A stretch of DNA of 64,000 nucleotides from Puffinus mauretanicus (lineage: Eukaryota > Chordata > Aves > Procellariiformes > Procellariidae), in the NCBI GenBank assembly GCA_023333565.1, contig JAJKFH010000205.1, positions 1,178,001 to 1,242,000 of the forward strand, written 5' to 3'. The stretch's first letter is position 1. Every line of letters begins with the position of its first letter. A program made the translations under genes and the position numbers. Positions 34,670 to 48,169 of this stretch are shown here, piece after piece. Below the pieces are notes generated by a model, which had not been told where the DNA came from, made no database searches, and worked only from the letters and a program-made list of their open reading frames with translations.

Positions 34670-36490
34670 ATAAACTCTGCCAAGTCTGAGTCCCACTGCC
34701 ACCGTTTTACATTTTCAGGTCTCCCTGTGGAACGAAAATTTTAATTGTGGTTTTGGGGGGTTCCCCCTCCGTGTCCTTCAATCATACTTGTGGGATGCAA
34801 GTTAGACATGTTTATGTTGAAATCTTTGGTAGGAGTTCTCAGAGCCTAATTATTCCCTATCAGAGTATAATAAATCCTATACAGCTTGCATAGGCTTCGA
34901 GAGATTGCAGATTATTATTATCCCTTTTTGACCTCAACAGTTAGCCAAAAAATGTTGGTACTTGCATGTTTTTTCTAGTGTAAAGGGAAAATAACCAAAG
35001 GTGGAGTCAATGAGCAGATCCTGTTTGTTTACAAAGGACATAAAAAGTCCCATTCTTCCTTCCATGGCATAAGTTGTGAGAAAGGATTGTTCCACAGAAC
35101 TGCTCACACCATCGCCTTTCTGACCAGCACTTAGCCCAGAAATCTCTCTCTAGGTTTTCTTGGAATTATTTTCACAATGTATTTTACACTGCTGTCTCTC
35201 AGGTTTCATGGTCTTTCTACAAATGTGTTTTACAAAACACTCCAAAGCTTTAGCATATATTCCACATGTGCCTGTTTCATACACAGACACATGTTTGGGT
35301 TTTGGCTGGTGGCTGCTATCACTTGAGCTATGTGGTTTTAAAAATGTCTTCTTACAACTATCCTAGTAAAGGAGTGGCACTTCTACTTAGCCCATAATGT
35401 TACACGACTGGAATTCATTATCTGGTTTTCTCTGCTTTGTTTTAGCCTGTGAAAGAATGCATTTGCTACGCAGTGCCCCAGGCAGTTCATCAGCAACAGG
35501 GCTCAAGCCCAGCATGACAGACATTACAGAATCATGGAATATTCAGAGATTATATTAAAGTTACAAACACTATATGTATATCCTTATCCACCCTTGTGAT
35601 AGTTCTCCTGGCTCCAGGAGTAAAATATAAAGTGCTTCCTGCAAAAAAATGAAGCCATTAGTGGGTAATTAATGCAAGCCTTGAATGCTAAAGCAGTATG
35701 AGTAACATGTCTTTTGAAGTTTGGCCACAAAAGGAGGGAGGGAAAATCGCACATATCAATTTGACCTGACTCAAAGCTTTAACCAACAAAAGGTCTGAAA
35801 CGACATAAAATAAAGGCCTAGCCTGGAGGAAATGGTCACTTGTGTTTAAGATCTCATAGGCACAAAACTAGGCAGAGGAGCGTCCCCTCTCCCTTCCCAG
35901 TCCACCAGGGCATACGCAGGCCCCAAGGTCCTGTATTATGGAAAAGAGTAGAAGGAAAATACAGTTAAGCTGCTTGTTTTTAAAGATAGGTTTTCCTTGA
36001 AGTACTCTTGTTCCCAACAAATAGCTCTCTACCGCCTGACAACGGGGTGATCCATGTCCCTCCATTCTATGGACCCTGTAAAAACAGGACATCAGCCTTT
36101 GGTCTATGAAAGGACAGTAAATTTCAGGAGCTTGAGGAAAAAGACCTGGCTCGAAACTAACATTTTAGCTAAATAGGGTGTCTTTAACTAAGGTCAAAAA
36201 GTGTCAAAAGAAAGCTAGGATGACATTCTGAAGAACAAGTTTCTAATACTTAGAACTAGAAGCTCTCTGCCATTAGTGGTGAGAAGATTCAGAGCTCTCC
36301 ATAGTCCACAAAGCCAGAGAAAGCCAGCATGGGTTACACCACAGCTTTCAAACTGAATGTAAAAAAGGATAAAACTTCAATAGACATAATCTCGTGGTCT
36401 GTTATTCTGAAGTAAATCCAGCAACTCTTTGGAAATCAGGTTTAACTGAAAGAGAAGTTTTGCCTAATGCGCTTAGTAGTTGCAGCAGAA
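34670..36490. other. Noncoding stretch, no gene recognised
   Basis: Open frames are at most 74 codons. 35527-35550 (ACAGAATCATGGAATATTCAG) faintly resembles the complement of a CR1 terminus but is too short to call. Nothing else is identifiable. Confidence 0.6.
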
Positions 36491-36497
36491 CACAAAC

Positions 36498-36590
36498 ATC
36501 TGGGTCCAATCCCCCACCAATCCGAGCCCTTAGTTACCACAACTGTAAAATACCTATTTCACAAGAAAGTTAGAAAGCCTGCATGAAATG
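36498..36590 (+). repeat. MIR-class SINE remnant
   Basis: CATCTGGGTCCAATCCC, then GAGCCCTTAGTTACCACAACTGTAAAATACCTATTTCACAAG, recalls the MIR pieces 'CTGGGTTCAAATCCC' and 'GAGCCTCAGTTTCC.CATCTGTAAAATGG..TACCTATTTCACAGG'. The central 'GTGACCTTGGGCAAGTCA' core appears to be deleted. Confidence 0.6.
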
Positions 36591-36594
36591 CCTT

Positions 36595-39500
36595 TTTGTG
36601 CTGACAAACGCCATTACAATGAAGTATCACCTAGACTCAAGTCTAGCCAATTCCCTTTGTTTCCAATTTTCACACGCACCAAAGACTTATCCTCACTTAA
36701 GCAAAACAAGTGGGTAACGTGACAATGGAAGATAAATGTGTAACGCACGAACACCAGAGGAAAAGAGTTAGAATGCGATTGCAAGTACAAGGATAGGTCC
36801 ATTCCAGAGTAGGAATAATTAGCCCTTTAATTAAACTTATCTTGCTGCTAGACAAGAGCAATGCTCAGCAACACCTGGCCTGGAACGTTCCCGTCTCTGC
36901 AGGCAGCAGATGGAGTGCACAGACAGGATCCACCTCCCTCCTACCAGGTCCACAGTTGCCTGTGCCAGTAATTAAGGTCTGGGACAATGTCTGAATTATT
37001 GTGAACATAGCCAGACATTTCCTTATCTGATTTGCTGTCAGCAGGTAAAGCTGGACTTTTCTTTTTGCTGATTTTGCCCCCATCCTTCCCCCCCTTTCTG
37101 CCCTCCTGATGTTACACTGCTCATCTCATTCCTGTCCAGGGCAACACAGAAATAAACTCAGGTTTTGCAGCAACTTGCATGCAAGTATTATTTCTCAGGG
37201 ACTTCAGCAGTGCTTTGCTGAAACAAATTCATCCAGGTGACAGCCAGTACAGGCCTGAAAGTGTTAGCCTCCAAGTTAACTGCTTCTTTGACCCCGTTTT
37301 GGTGCCCTGACGGGGAATTAATTTAGATGTCAGGCCTTTGGGATCCTTTTCACATCCCTCCTGGAATCATTACAATATAATGACAGAACAGGGGCAGGCT
37401 AAAAGCCTAGCTGCTCCTGTAACCCTCCTCCAACAGCAGCCTGCTTGGGAAAAACAAAATGTGGGAACAAGTCAAGTAGACTTAGCAATGCAAAATACAT
37501 AACAATATATTCAGTATGTAGTGATTATATTTTTTCCACGAATTAGGCTATTTGAACCTAGGTAAACTTCACACATCCTGCTATCCCATAGCAAGTAGCT
37601 CCACAGTATAACTATGTATCATCTGAAAAAGCAACTTCTTTTGTTTATATTAAATCTGCGACCTGATATATTATTTTGACGTTCCTTATTTTATCATGTG
37701 AGAAACACAGTGATCAACTGTTCCCTGCTTACTTTCTCCTTGCAGCTCATGCTTTTATGCACCTCTAACAGAGCAGGGTTTCCTTTTCCAAGCAGAAGAA
37801 TCCAAAGTTAACATCTCTATACAGTGACTAATTGTATCGTACATTTAATCACCTTTATTGCCCTTTGTTGCGCCTTTGCTATTCTAAACATGCACTTGAG
37901 ATCGGAGGAAAAACACTTCACAGACTATTCAGACTGTGGGCACACCAAAGATACCTACAGTGAGTTGATAAGTGAGACAGTTCTATGGAACATGGAAATG
38001 ACTCCCAGATCTCTTTCCCGAGCAGTAATATCTTGCCCAAAGCCCATCACTGAGCAAACAAAGTTAGGATTGATTTTCCCCTTTTCCTTTCCTTTCATTT
38101 AACAACATGAAATTTTATCCACTTCATCATCCACTCAATATCAAGAGATTTCCTACATCTTTTTCCAATATAATACAATAGTTAATCTCAGTTCTTTCTA
38201 TCTTAAACCATTTCACTGGGAGATGGCAGGACTAACCACTGACAAAACAGCTTTCACAATACAAAACTCTCACCTGGTCAGAAACAGGTCACATTTTAAC
38301 TTAAAACCCTGCTTCAATGATCTTAAATTAAGAGGTGTTGGCCTTGTGTTTGTTGTGCTGTAGAGCATACTGAATTGTGGCAATGTGTGAATTTTAACTT
38401 AAATCACTTGAATTCTAGGCCATGGCTTACCTTGAACCAGGTAAAACCAATCCACTTTTCTTCTCTTAAAACATGCAACTTGGAAACGCTTCCTAGTTTG
38501 CTTGCAGTGAAAATTTGCATGAACTATCCATCCAGTGGTCTTAGTTTTGATAGGTAACGTTCTTTATCTGAACCATTTAGTGAAGAACACAATCAGGAGC
38601 CAAACAAAAAAGACACATCCAATACTCATCGTATAATGGTTTTGCCTATCCCGTGTGTCCACAGCATCGCAGTGGGGCTTAGCAAGAAGGAGACAAGTTT
38701 AAATGGCACAAGGAAAGCAGTACCTGTGATTGCGATAGTGCCATCAGCACACAGGGACTCTTAAAAAAAGTCAAAGTCTACTATCCTTAAAAATTGGATT
38801 GTAAAGCCAATAAAAAAAAAAATTTTATAGGACAGAGAAGCTAGGAAAGATAAGGCTTACAACTAAGGCATTAGAGTTGCTTGAATAATAATAAAACTAG
38901 ACTCATTAATATGTTCACAAATAAGCATGCCAGATTTCTGGGGTGACATTAATCATGGCTTGCAATTATTCACTTGAAAAATCAGCATGAGAAAATGAAG
39001 CGTGATGTTTCATCCATTTTAGTACACATTCTTTGTGTGAAAATTCATACCAGAATTTAGTGATTATTATTCTCTTGTTAGGAAAGGTTCTCTCATCCCA
39101 TGGAGCAACACAGATTTGGAGTCCATTAACATTAACCAAAAGAGAAAAATAATTTTCTAAGGTGAGCTGCTCCAATTTCCAGAAAAAACAACTGACAAAA
39201 AACACTTACCAAAAAATGCGTGCATTTTAATAAATTAGAATAGTTTTTACTAAACAGAAAAATGAGGATGAGTTTGTAGCTGATTCTTTACACAGAGCAT
39301 TTGACTTGGACCAATCTTGTGAGAGTATCGTTAAACATAAGCAAGAGCATAATGGCCAATGAAGGGCCTGTAAGTTAGTTAGTTTTGTCTGCCCATTTGT
39401 TATAATATCCTGCTGCGTTACATCCGTAATTTAAAAGAAGGAAAAGACAGTTAAGGTAAAAGTAGAGAAGGGATCTGTTGAGATTATCACATTTATTCTT

Positions 39501-40095
39501 CCGCAGAGGCGAGAAATGAGACTTTATTGTATATCTAGACAAGAATTCCAGATGTAAGGGAGTGGAAGGAGATAATGAAGCAAGAAGTTAAGGTAGGTTA
39601 CCCGGCACTGAATAAGGCCCTAGTTTCTAACAGACTGCAAAAGTAATAACACAGGAGGAATCTACAACAGCCCTAACAGGAGTAGCATCTAGATCTCAAT
39701 GAATCTGGATGAGCAGAGGAGAAATACAGCTTGTGTCTCTGCATAGAAATGCTAAAGTATTTGGATGTTTTTATTTGTTTGTTTTAAATAAAGGATGAAG
39801 ATGGCAAAGCAACCTCACAAACCAGAGGGGTGGGTTTAGGCGGTATTCTCCTCTACCTTGCAGCTCAGCTCCTTTCCAGATTGCACAGAGCAAACTGATT
39901 TGTAGGCAGCCCCAAAGACGGCTGATGCACACAAACTGGGCAGCTGGAGGGATAACTGGCCTCATTTGCATATGCAAAAAGGAATCAGAGTTGATTCTTA
40001 CTAAAATCTGACTCGAGATGTACGTTAAATTCAATTATAATTTTAGGCAGTTCCTTAACACAATCCTTTTAAAGGTGTGTGTCCAGATGAACATA
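36595..40095. other. AT-rich noncoding stretch
   Basis: Open frames are below 95 codons. 37490-37700 and 38800-38960 are AT-rich, with A11 near 38811-38821. No recognisable gene, RNA or named repeat. Confidence 0.65.
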
Positions 40096-40100
40096 AGCAG

Positions 40101-40172
40101 ACTGAGTCAAATTCTGTGTGTCCCACACCAGTGCGGAGATGGCACTGGAGCATCCCCCACTCTGTTACAGGA
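40101..40172. repeat. Ancient interspersed repeat motif (decayed)
   Basis: ACTGAGTCAAATTCTGTGTGTCCCACACCAGTGCGGAGATGGCACTGGAG (in pieces) resembles the sauropsid motif 'GGTCAAATTCTG.. TTACACCAGTG..' that belongs to the same broad palindromic repeat set as 32034-32116. The second half is too decayed to confirm. Confidence 0.35.
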
Positions 40173-40179
40173 GGCTGGA

Positions 40180-41390
40180 ACTATTTGTAGCATCCCATCT
40201 CCTTAGCTGCAGTTGATTTTTATATTAAACTAAATTTACTGATTTGTTACTGGGATAGAGACAGGTGCATTTTAGATAACATTTGTGCACAAGCAACTGC
40301 TAATATTTGTACCCCACAAAGCCCATGAGCCCCAAGATTTTCAATTCTCCAACAACCCTGACATCTGCAAATGCATTGTACTTGGGATCAGAAGTTATTT
40401 TTTAAAAGAGAAATGTATTTTTTAAAGAGTTAGCCAAAGGCAACTTTATTCACAAATAGGGGGGAAAACTCAAAATCTAAACCTTTCTTCCAAATATTTT
40501 TGACAGTTTCCTTGAACCATGACTCCTGGCAGTAGTGCATGACTTTCTTACTGACCAATGTTCCTGAGGACACAAAGGGAGAGCTAGATCTGTATTCTAC
40601 AAGTATTATGTCCCAATACCAGTCATGGTTCTGGAAAAAGCTAAGACTGATCACTAAAGAACCAGGAGACCATGGGGTAAAGGTGAGAAGATGGTTCTGT
40701 CTGACAATAGAACACAGCTCCTACAAAAGGCTTTGCCATAACACCATCATTAGGTTACACGGCAGGACCCCACACCCTCCCGAAGAGACGCTGTGTAGGA
40801 AGTAAAGGGAACATCTCAGTGCCTGAGCACAGCTGCTCAAAAAGCTGCAGAAGAAAAGATGCCCCCAGTTGTAGAGAAGTTACAACAGATCCATTCCCAG
40901 TTCAGACTTAGCCTCCAGCCCTAGTATCCTTGCAGTGATTTACTAGAACAGCCATGCAAAAAAGCACAACAGAAAAGGAGAAAAAGCATAAGGCACTAAA
41001 CACAGAGCCGGTGCGAATATAAGCACAACAGCTTTGGTTCGGCAAAAGGTCGCTCGTTGACACCACCGAGAGGTTTGCCCCTCTCCCTGACGGTGCAATG
41101 GGGGATTGCTCCCTCTCTGTGCCATGTCTTGCTACCTGGGCTTCAAGGGCTCTTTGTTTCCTGCAGCTTTCAGCAGGACCCAGCAGCCCAAAGAGACATT
41201 CTGCCCATAGCATCCACAATCTGGGCACAATTAGAAACACAAATTGACCATTACGTCCTTTATTAATCTAGTCCAATTTTTATGCTGTGAAAACACCTAA
41301 TTCCACTGCTTTGGCTACTGGCCCCTAACATAACAAGTTACATGGGACTTGTCTCATCAAAATATCATCATGTCTAAATAGAGGATCTGT
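40180..41390. other. Noncoding stretch, no gene recognised
   Basis: Open frames of up to 110 codons (minus strand, 40908-41240) are mirrored by plus-strand frames and have no known domain. Confidence 0.65.
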
Positions 41391-41394
41391 CTGA

Positions 41395-41490
41395 ACCACA
41401 GTGAAAATGAGTAATGATCACAATTATGGGCTGTATAACAGTCCAATAAAATCTAATTAAAATGATCCACATCCCATCTGCCAACAGCAC
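41395..41490. promoter_or_regulatory. Candidate noncoding regulatory element
   Basis: AATGAGTAATGATCACAATTATGGG, then CCAATAAAATCTAATTAAAATGATCC, packs several TAAT/ATTA cores, a CCAAT-like word and TGATCA in under 100 bp of non-repetitive DNA. Motif density is the only support. Confidence 0.2.
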
Positions 41491-41499
41491 ATAAGCAAC

Positions 41500-44400
41500 A
41501 CCAGCCATGGCGGGGTGGGCAGGGGAAGAGAGTAAATAACACTGTCTTAATTTTTAAAATATCAAATATTTCACAGTGAAAAAGCTATTTATATTTTATA
41601 ACTAGCTCCAAACCGTGCTGCCAATGAACTTCTGTGATGACCGGAGATTCCTCATCCTTAACTAAGGAGAAGTTTTGGGGGCAGCTCCCTGGCAAATCCC
41701 AGGAAGAAGTTTCCTCCAAGTAAACTTTTCAGAAGAGCCTCTGCGGTCTGAGTCCCTAAGCCTATTTTCAAGCTGATTTAAGAACTGAGTATCCTGGGTT
41801 CCAGTGACTTTTAATGACGTAAGCATATTTGTACAAAAAAAAAAAGACTTTTGGGCATCGTTCCATTGGTTGTTCCTTTCTCAGGAGAGCAGCCAAATAA
41901 AAATATCATCACGTGGTCTCACTTCCCATACTTAGGGCATCTCCAAACTTGGACACTTCTTGGGCTTTCTACAGCCAGCAACAAATACAGTTCAAGTTAC
42001 TTTCTATCACCCTTTCTGTGACCTGTTCTCATTTTTGAGACGATGAAGCTAATAATTTGCTTTCTGATAACATTGAATATGAGGTTATCAACAAATTGCA
42101 AAGTAGTAAAAGCAAAATAGTACCATCCCACTTTACCTGAAAACAGAAAACATTTGGAATAACACCATGTTCCCCTCATCTCACTGACCATTTAAGGAAA
42201 CCAAAAAAATCAAAGGACAAGATACAAAAGATTAGGAAAAAAGGTGCTGAAGTCTGGTTTGAAGGAAGAGAAATGAAACACTTGGTGATGGAAACTAGAA
42301 TATGTTTTCTCACCTGAAGGTGAGATGCACTGCAAAGCCATGCCTGGAAAGAAACTAAGATGAGAGTAAAGAGAGAGCAAGTTGAAGACCAGGAAGATGC
42401 ACACACCGGCGTGCTTGGGATGGCTTTACAAATGTTGAAGATTACGCTCAAGGTAACAGTCAGGGTTTGAATAGTTTTCTATATTGAAGAGAAGTGAAGT
42501 AAAACTAGAGACAGCCCATCCTAAACTCCAGGCAGCAAAAGCACATACTAAGTTTCAGCGTGTTTGTCTGTCTGTAGCTCGAGCTTTGTTACAAGAAACC
42601 CACCATGATTTCAGAGGGAGAGCTCAGGTTCGGATCCGACTTCTGTCTGGAAGCCACCCAGCAAAAGACCCAGGGAACAGCAGTACGTGTGCCCTACTTT
42701 AACAGACGTATTCACCAAGGCACTCTTTTAATACTTGATTAAATTGCCGTTGTGTTCTATAGCTGATAGATTGGTGAAAGAATGAAAACTTTTCCATCAT
42801 TTCTCCATAACGTGGCTAGTCTTTATGGTTGGCTCTCCAGTGCTTTGGCCTTACACGAGAGATGGTTCCTGATGGTTTGAACTACATCTTTGCCCTGTCG
42901 CTGGTACCAGCTTTCATCCAAGCATTGCTCACTTGAAATTAAACCAGTCTGAGGAGTCCTTTCTGCTCTTACAAAAACAGATGCAAAGGAACAGATGTAA
43001 TCCTCCTTCCCAGTTTAGAAGCTGTGGGACCATTTCTCACAGTTCAGTGGAAACTCAGCCTTCACCCCATCTCTGGTGTTTTCCTTTGGAAGGAGAAGTG
43101 CTCCTCATTACTCCTAAAATCTTCCTAAACATATCTTGCTACCTCAGCCTGTTAGCACCGAATTCTTGAACTGCATCCTTGAAAAGCTCCGTGACTCTGC
43201 ACCTCCCAGGCTGTATTTCTCTCGAGGGGCACACATGCCTTCCCCATCCTCTGTTCTCCCTTCACATCAACAAAAAGTATGCTCTAACTGCCAAGTCCAA
43301 AATACTGATTTTTAATCTAAGTTAAGAATGTTACCTCTTGAAATTTTATCTAGCGATCAATTTTTATATACAAATTTGTGAACATTTCTATGCCAAGTTA
43401 CTAAAGCCATTCAAAATTTTAAGTTTCCTGAACAGGAAGGGACCCACAATGAAAATGAATTTTCTTCTAGCAGAATACACCTGAATGGGGTCTATTTTGA
43501 CATCTTCTGTGATTAGTCTCCATCCATCTGCAAAATGATTGTCACAGTTTCAGCCTCAGCTGCCCCAGTACTGCAGTGCTCACTGCAGGTACCCAGTACC
43601 TCACTGGTTGTTTATCATAAGGCTGCGGCCCATTTTCATACCATTGGGCAAAGCTAAAGCAGTGCAATTTTGCCATTAAAGGAAGCAGAGGGCTTCACCA
43701 CTTTGCTTTGACTGTGGTTGCTCAAATCATTCTAACCTTTGACTGAGGAAGAAGTTCAGGAATGCAGAGACACAACAGCAGTCTCCAGCATGAGCGTTAT
43801 GATAAAATGAAAGAGGGAAAATACATTATACACATCACCTCTGGGAAACAGTAATCACAAAAGTTATTAAACATTCTGTCAAAGGCTCTGCAGACTCCTT
43901 TTCTCCTGCCTAGTTTTGTTAGCAATAAAGGCAGGTTGCTAATATTTGTCACTTTCAAATTCATAATTTACTACTCAAAAGGCAGCAAAGATACATTATA
44001 TTTTCATAAAAGACTATGAAGTTGTCCAATTTTCCAGAGCTGCAGGAGGACTGAAACCCTGTGCTATGGCATAGGTCCTTTCATGCATTATGGATATGGT
44101 GATTTTACAATTCAAAGCCACAGTTCTCACCTTTCCCATTGCCTGGCATCATTGGGTGATGCTGTAGGAGATGCAGTAACTTTCAAGATTGACAAACACA
44201 CACCCTTTATGAAGGCAAAAGGACCGATGAGAGTCTGGTCGAGGCACCCCGAATGCTATCGCTGTATTTAGGGCAGGGACTTGGCCCTCTTGTCTAAGAG
44301 TCACTTCTAATATTTCACTGATCTAAAAAAGTATGTTGGAAATCACTGGGATCCATGTTTTCACTGCTAATTCTGAGTAACCTACAAGAGAAACAGGTAA

Positions 44401-46055
44401 ATATTAGAAATCTGCTTGGTACAAATATGCAGCGAGAATGTACAGGACTTTGACTTCCAAGGCCACAGCATCCTATCTTCAAAGCAAGTTGTTCCACCAG
44501 TTATCAACCTTACAGATTAACATCACATCTTTGGATTCCCTCCGTTATAACAGGCTCTAATTAGGTTTTGGTAAGACTACTCCTATTGGCTTGCTCTTGT
44601 GGATTCTCTGGAGTCTAATAAGGTGTTGTACTGATTAATAAAGTCTTTTCTGTAGCTAGAATCATCTAACATTGGCCACCCTATTTTAATGAAACTTGTA
44701 GAAACTTAATCTCTTTCAGACCTACACACAGTATATGCTTAAAACAAGCTAAAAAGGATTGCCAGTTTGCCTGCCTGTAATCAAGCTTCAGCCTTTTCCA
44801 GTTCTCGAAATGAAATCTTGCCTCTGCACATTCTCTGATGCCTGACACATTAGAGCAGAGAACAGCATTTCTTTTTTTTTTCAAGTTTAATATAGACATA
44901 GAGCACAGTTTCTTACTATACAGTTAACTCCTATTGGCTTGGGAAAGGTTTACTTAAATTCTTGTAGGGAAATTAGAGCCCATAGACACAGAGCTTGCAT
45001 ATCCGTATACATGCCAAGAGACATGCCAAGCCTCATCACATCCAGCAAAAGAACTCCCATTTGAAAATTAAAGACAGGTTCCAAAAGCACTCTCTTCCTG
45101 AAGCATAGATTTTGCTATGTAGTTAATTTTGCAAGATTTGAAATTTTACTCTATATATCCTCCTTTTTCTAATACATTGAAAATGTCCATTGACAACATT
45201 TTTGATGCTCCTTTTCACTTTAAATTGCATCTTATTCCCTGTCCTCTTCCCTCCCCCAAAATCTTCAGATTCTATACTTCATACACTGGAGAAACATAAA
45301 ATAATTCCAGATCTTCAGTCTGCTCAATATAAATCTTTCATTATGACCAAGTTCACTGTAAATGGGTCCAACTATAGACAATAAAACCAAGCAAACAGCA
45401 TACGTATAGAGTGGGCCACATGCCATATGTGCGTGAGGGGAGGGAAAGAGGAAGAGGCTATATTTGCAAAACAAGAATCTGCATTTCCAACGGAGGATGA
45501 AGGTCCCCCCATTGCCGTATAAAGAGGGCAATGTGTTATGTATCCCCCTACGGCCAAAACTATGGGGGAGCTACTAATGTCTGAAAAAGAGCGGAAAGGC
45601 TGAGCAGGCGAGGGAGAAGGGAGGTTTATTAAATCAAATGAGATTCAATACTAACGGAGCTCACTGCTATAGATCCTGAATCCAATATCCTACATGAGAC
45701 AGATAATGATATAGTCAGTGGGAGGTCCTTCCAAAGGGGGGAAAAATACAGCTATATTTTTATTTTATTCTTTTTTTTTTTATCCCTTTCTATCTTGAAC
45801 CTTTGCAGAAGGGAGGGGATCTCATTTCTACTTTTTCCCTGCTTAGAAAAAAGAAAACCAATTTCATCACATACACATACAAGAGACCAAAGCCAGAAAT
45901 TCACAAGAAAGTGGCATTCAATCAGGAATTTGAGAATTAGGCTAGGAAGAGTTGGAGATGAAGTGTTCTGGGTTGTGGAGGCTTCTGAATTAATTGCTGA
46001 AACTCAGTATTCAAGAAAAAAGGGCCAACTTCCCAGCTTCTGTAAATGAAACCAA
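41500..46055. other. Noncoding stretch, no gene recognised
   Basis: Open frames are at most 91 codons. 44265-44320 has a GGGCAGGGACTTGG segment that could be the tail of a MIR-like repeat, too short to call. T runs lie at 44872-44881 and 45771-45781. Confidence 0.65.
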
Positions 46056-46059
46056 AATA

Positions 46060-46120
46060 ACTGAAGTCAAATTAATTCCACTGATTTACCCCAAAATCCC
46101 CTGGCTTATTTCTGGCCCAT
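46060..46120. repeat. Possible ancient interspersed repeat motif
   Basis: CTGAAGTCAAATTAATTCCACTGATTTACCCC...TTTCTGGCCCA resembles 'TTGAAGTCAATGGAATTACTC.TGATTTACACC...TTTGGCCCA', a dispersed sauropsid motif. It is decayed, so this is a tentative call. Confidence 0.35.
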
Positions 46121-46124
46121 TCAC

Positions 46125-47925
46125 AACCAGCGTTACTGAGTACATCCACTCTGGGCATGTACATTTAAGTAGGAATAACAAATTCCCATTTTGTAAGAAT
46201 CCCGGTAGCAGAGAGCTGATATTCCTCAGTTCCTAATGAGCAGTGTTAATATTACATAGGAGATTTTTAATAGCTATTAAAACAGGGTCTCTCCTATACA
46301 GTCCCACAAGTACAACTTCCATACTTGCTCATTGTGCATAAAGCAAAGGAAAAGTCCGATTGCACGGCTCTGATCGCCAGTGTGAGCTCAGCAACAGAAA
46401 GATTCAGTCACCTTGTAGCACAGATCCAGTAGTACAGTAAATATTAACATACGGTATAAATTACGTAGCTATTTCCTTGATTTACCCAAGCATGCTAACA
46501 TTATGAACTGATACAAGAACAAAGCAGATACATTTAAGTCCTGACGCTACTGATCCCAGATGTGCTATACAAAAAGACTGTAACAGATAGACGGTAACTC
46601 ACACAAGCCAGCAGAAATCTTCTGAACACCAAAAGCCCAGTAAACAAGTGTATCCAGCAGGTTATCAGATAAACCAACCAAAATGCAAGGCTTATATACA
46701 AGTTATTCTGTGAGTCTCTGAATGCAGGATGGGGCCCATTTAAGTTTGAAAAAAAAGACCCTTACAGAGATGTTTCACAGAAGTATTCCAGGTGAAGACA
46801 GTAAGATTTCTGTAAACTATACTAAATGTTTTTCCCTACCCTGCAAACAAGGGGTAAATACTCTGAAAGTTCTTTTAGGGTTAGATTTTAGCTTTAGACT
46901 TCAGACAGACAAAAGCTCTCTGGCCAGCATAAGCTAGAGGAGCTCTTGAACATTTCCAAAGGGAAAAAACAAGCCGAAAGTGCCAGGCTACTTTTGCTGA
47001 CTTTTACAGAGCAGCTGAGGCTTTTCAACCTGCCCCTCTTCATCTCTTCCCCAGCCCCCCCGAGATCCTGACTCCGCGGTTGACTCCGGAGCCCCCCCAC
47101 GAAATTGTGCAACTTGTGGTTTAAAACTACTGATGAACTTGCAGAATTTCTGAAGCAACCAGAGGAGGAACAAACAGCCTGGCTTTGCTCCGTGGGACCG
47201 CGCTGGGGCGATCCTGTCACTCCCTCTTGTGAGCTGACCAAAATGATCATTTAACTTATTTAATGAGTTATTTCTCTAAATGGCCATCTCTGTAAATTAA
47301 GTAAAAAAACGATTTAACAAGTAATTTGCAGGATGTATGAATATATAAGCATATATTAAGAGCTAAGTCTCACAACACAACAGAGAAATTACTCTTTTTT
47401 AAAAACCCTATAAGATAAACTATATAATCGTAAAGACGACTGTCCATATTAGATGCCTGTAGCCAGATGTGATCTGAGACCCCTCATATTGCATTATCGC
47501 AGGCTTGCTTTTAATATAACGTACTCAATGTTTCTAGTAATGTTGCCTGTTTACATTTTGTGTTCCCAAAAAGCTGTATTAGGATTGATATTGTGGTAGG
47601 TTATATCAGCACATGTCTGTCCAATGTCACATCAATACTAATAGGACTTCTAATGCTGGCTGCTGTTTTATGGGTATTTGCAGACACTATTGTGTATAGA
47701 GTATAAATATTTATATACGACGTGTGTTTGTGAATACATGTACATACACAGGACCAGCCAGACCCAGTTAATCAGCCAGTTTGAAAACTTCATTGCTTTC
47801 AGATGAAAAAGAAAATTATATTAACATATCAATAGCATATACATGCTGAGAGAGTGATTACCCTTTACAAATTCAGGATATCCAAGCACCCAGACAGGCC
47901 CAGCTACATTAACACCCTATCTGAA
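46125..47925. other. AT-rich noncoding stretch
   Basis: 47250-47850 is AT-rich with ATATATAAGCATATATTAAG-like words. A 118-codon minus-strand frame (46894-47250) covers a small GC-rich patch at 47040-47105 and has no recognisable domain. Confidence 0.6.
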
Positions 47926-47929
47926 ACAT

Positions 47930-48163
47930 TCCGTCTCGGTATCTCTCATTTCTCTCTTACCCTTTCTTCAGACTTTCTTCTCTCTTATCTGCCTTTCCTC
48001 TTTACCCTTTTCCATCCGTCTCATTTCTCTTTCCATTCCCCTTCTCCATCCATCTTTCTCCCCTCCCTTTTGTCATTCATCACTCCCTTATCCTTTTTTC
48101 CCCCCTTCTCCCTTTTTTCCCCCCTCTTCCCCTCCTGTTCTCCTTCTCCCACCCCCGTTCCTC
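47930..48163. repeat. Long polypyrimidine tract with a minus-strand G4/i-motif core
   Basis: About 230 bp is almost entirely C/T on the plus strand, as irregular TCTCT, CCCTT and TTTCC units. Within it, 48100-48132 reads C6-TTCT-C3-T6-C6-TCTT-C4, a canonical four-tract pattern on the opposite strand with loops of 4, 6 and 4. The open frame across it (47854-48318, 154 codons, Ser/Phe/Pro/Leu-rich) follows from the composition and is not a gene. Confidence 0.88.
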
Positions 48164-48169
48164 GCTGCC

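Noticed and set aside
35527..35550. Possible CR1 terminus (ACAGAATCATGGAATATTCAG)
   Set aside because: Too short, and the diagnostic GGTTGGA-type block does not follow.
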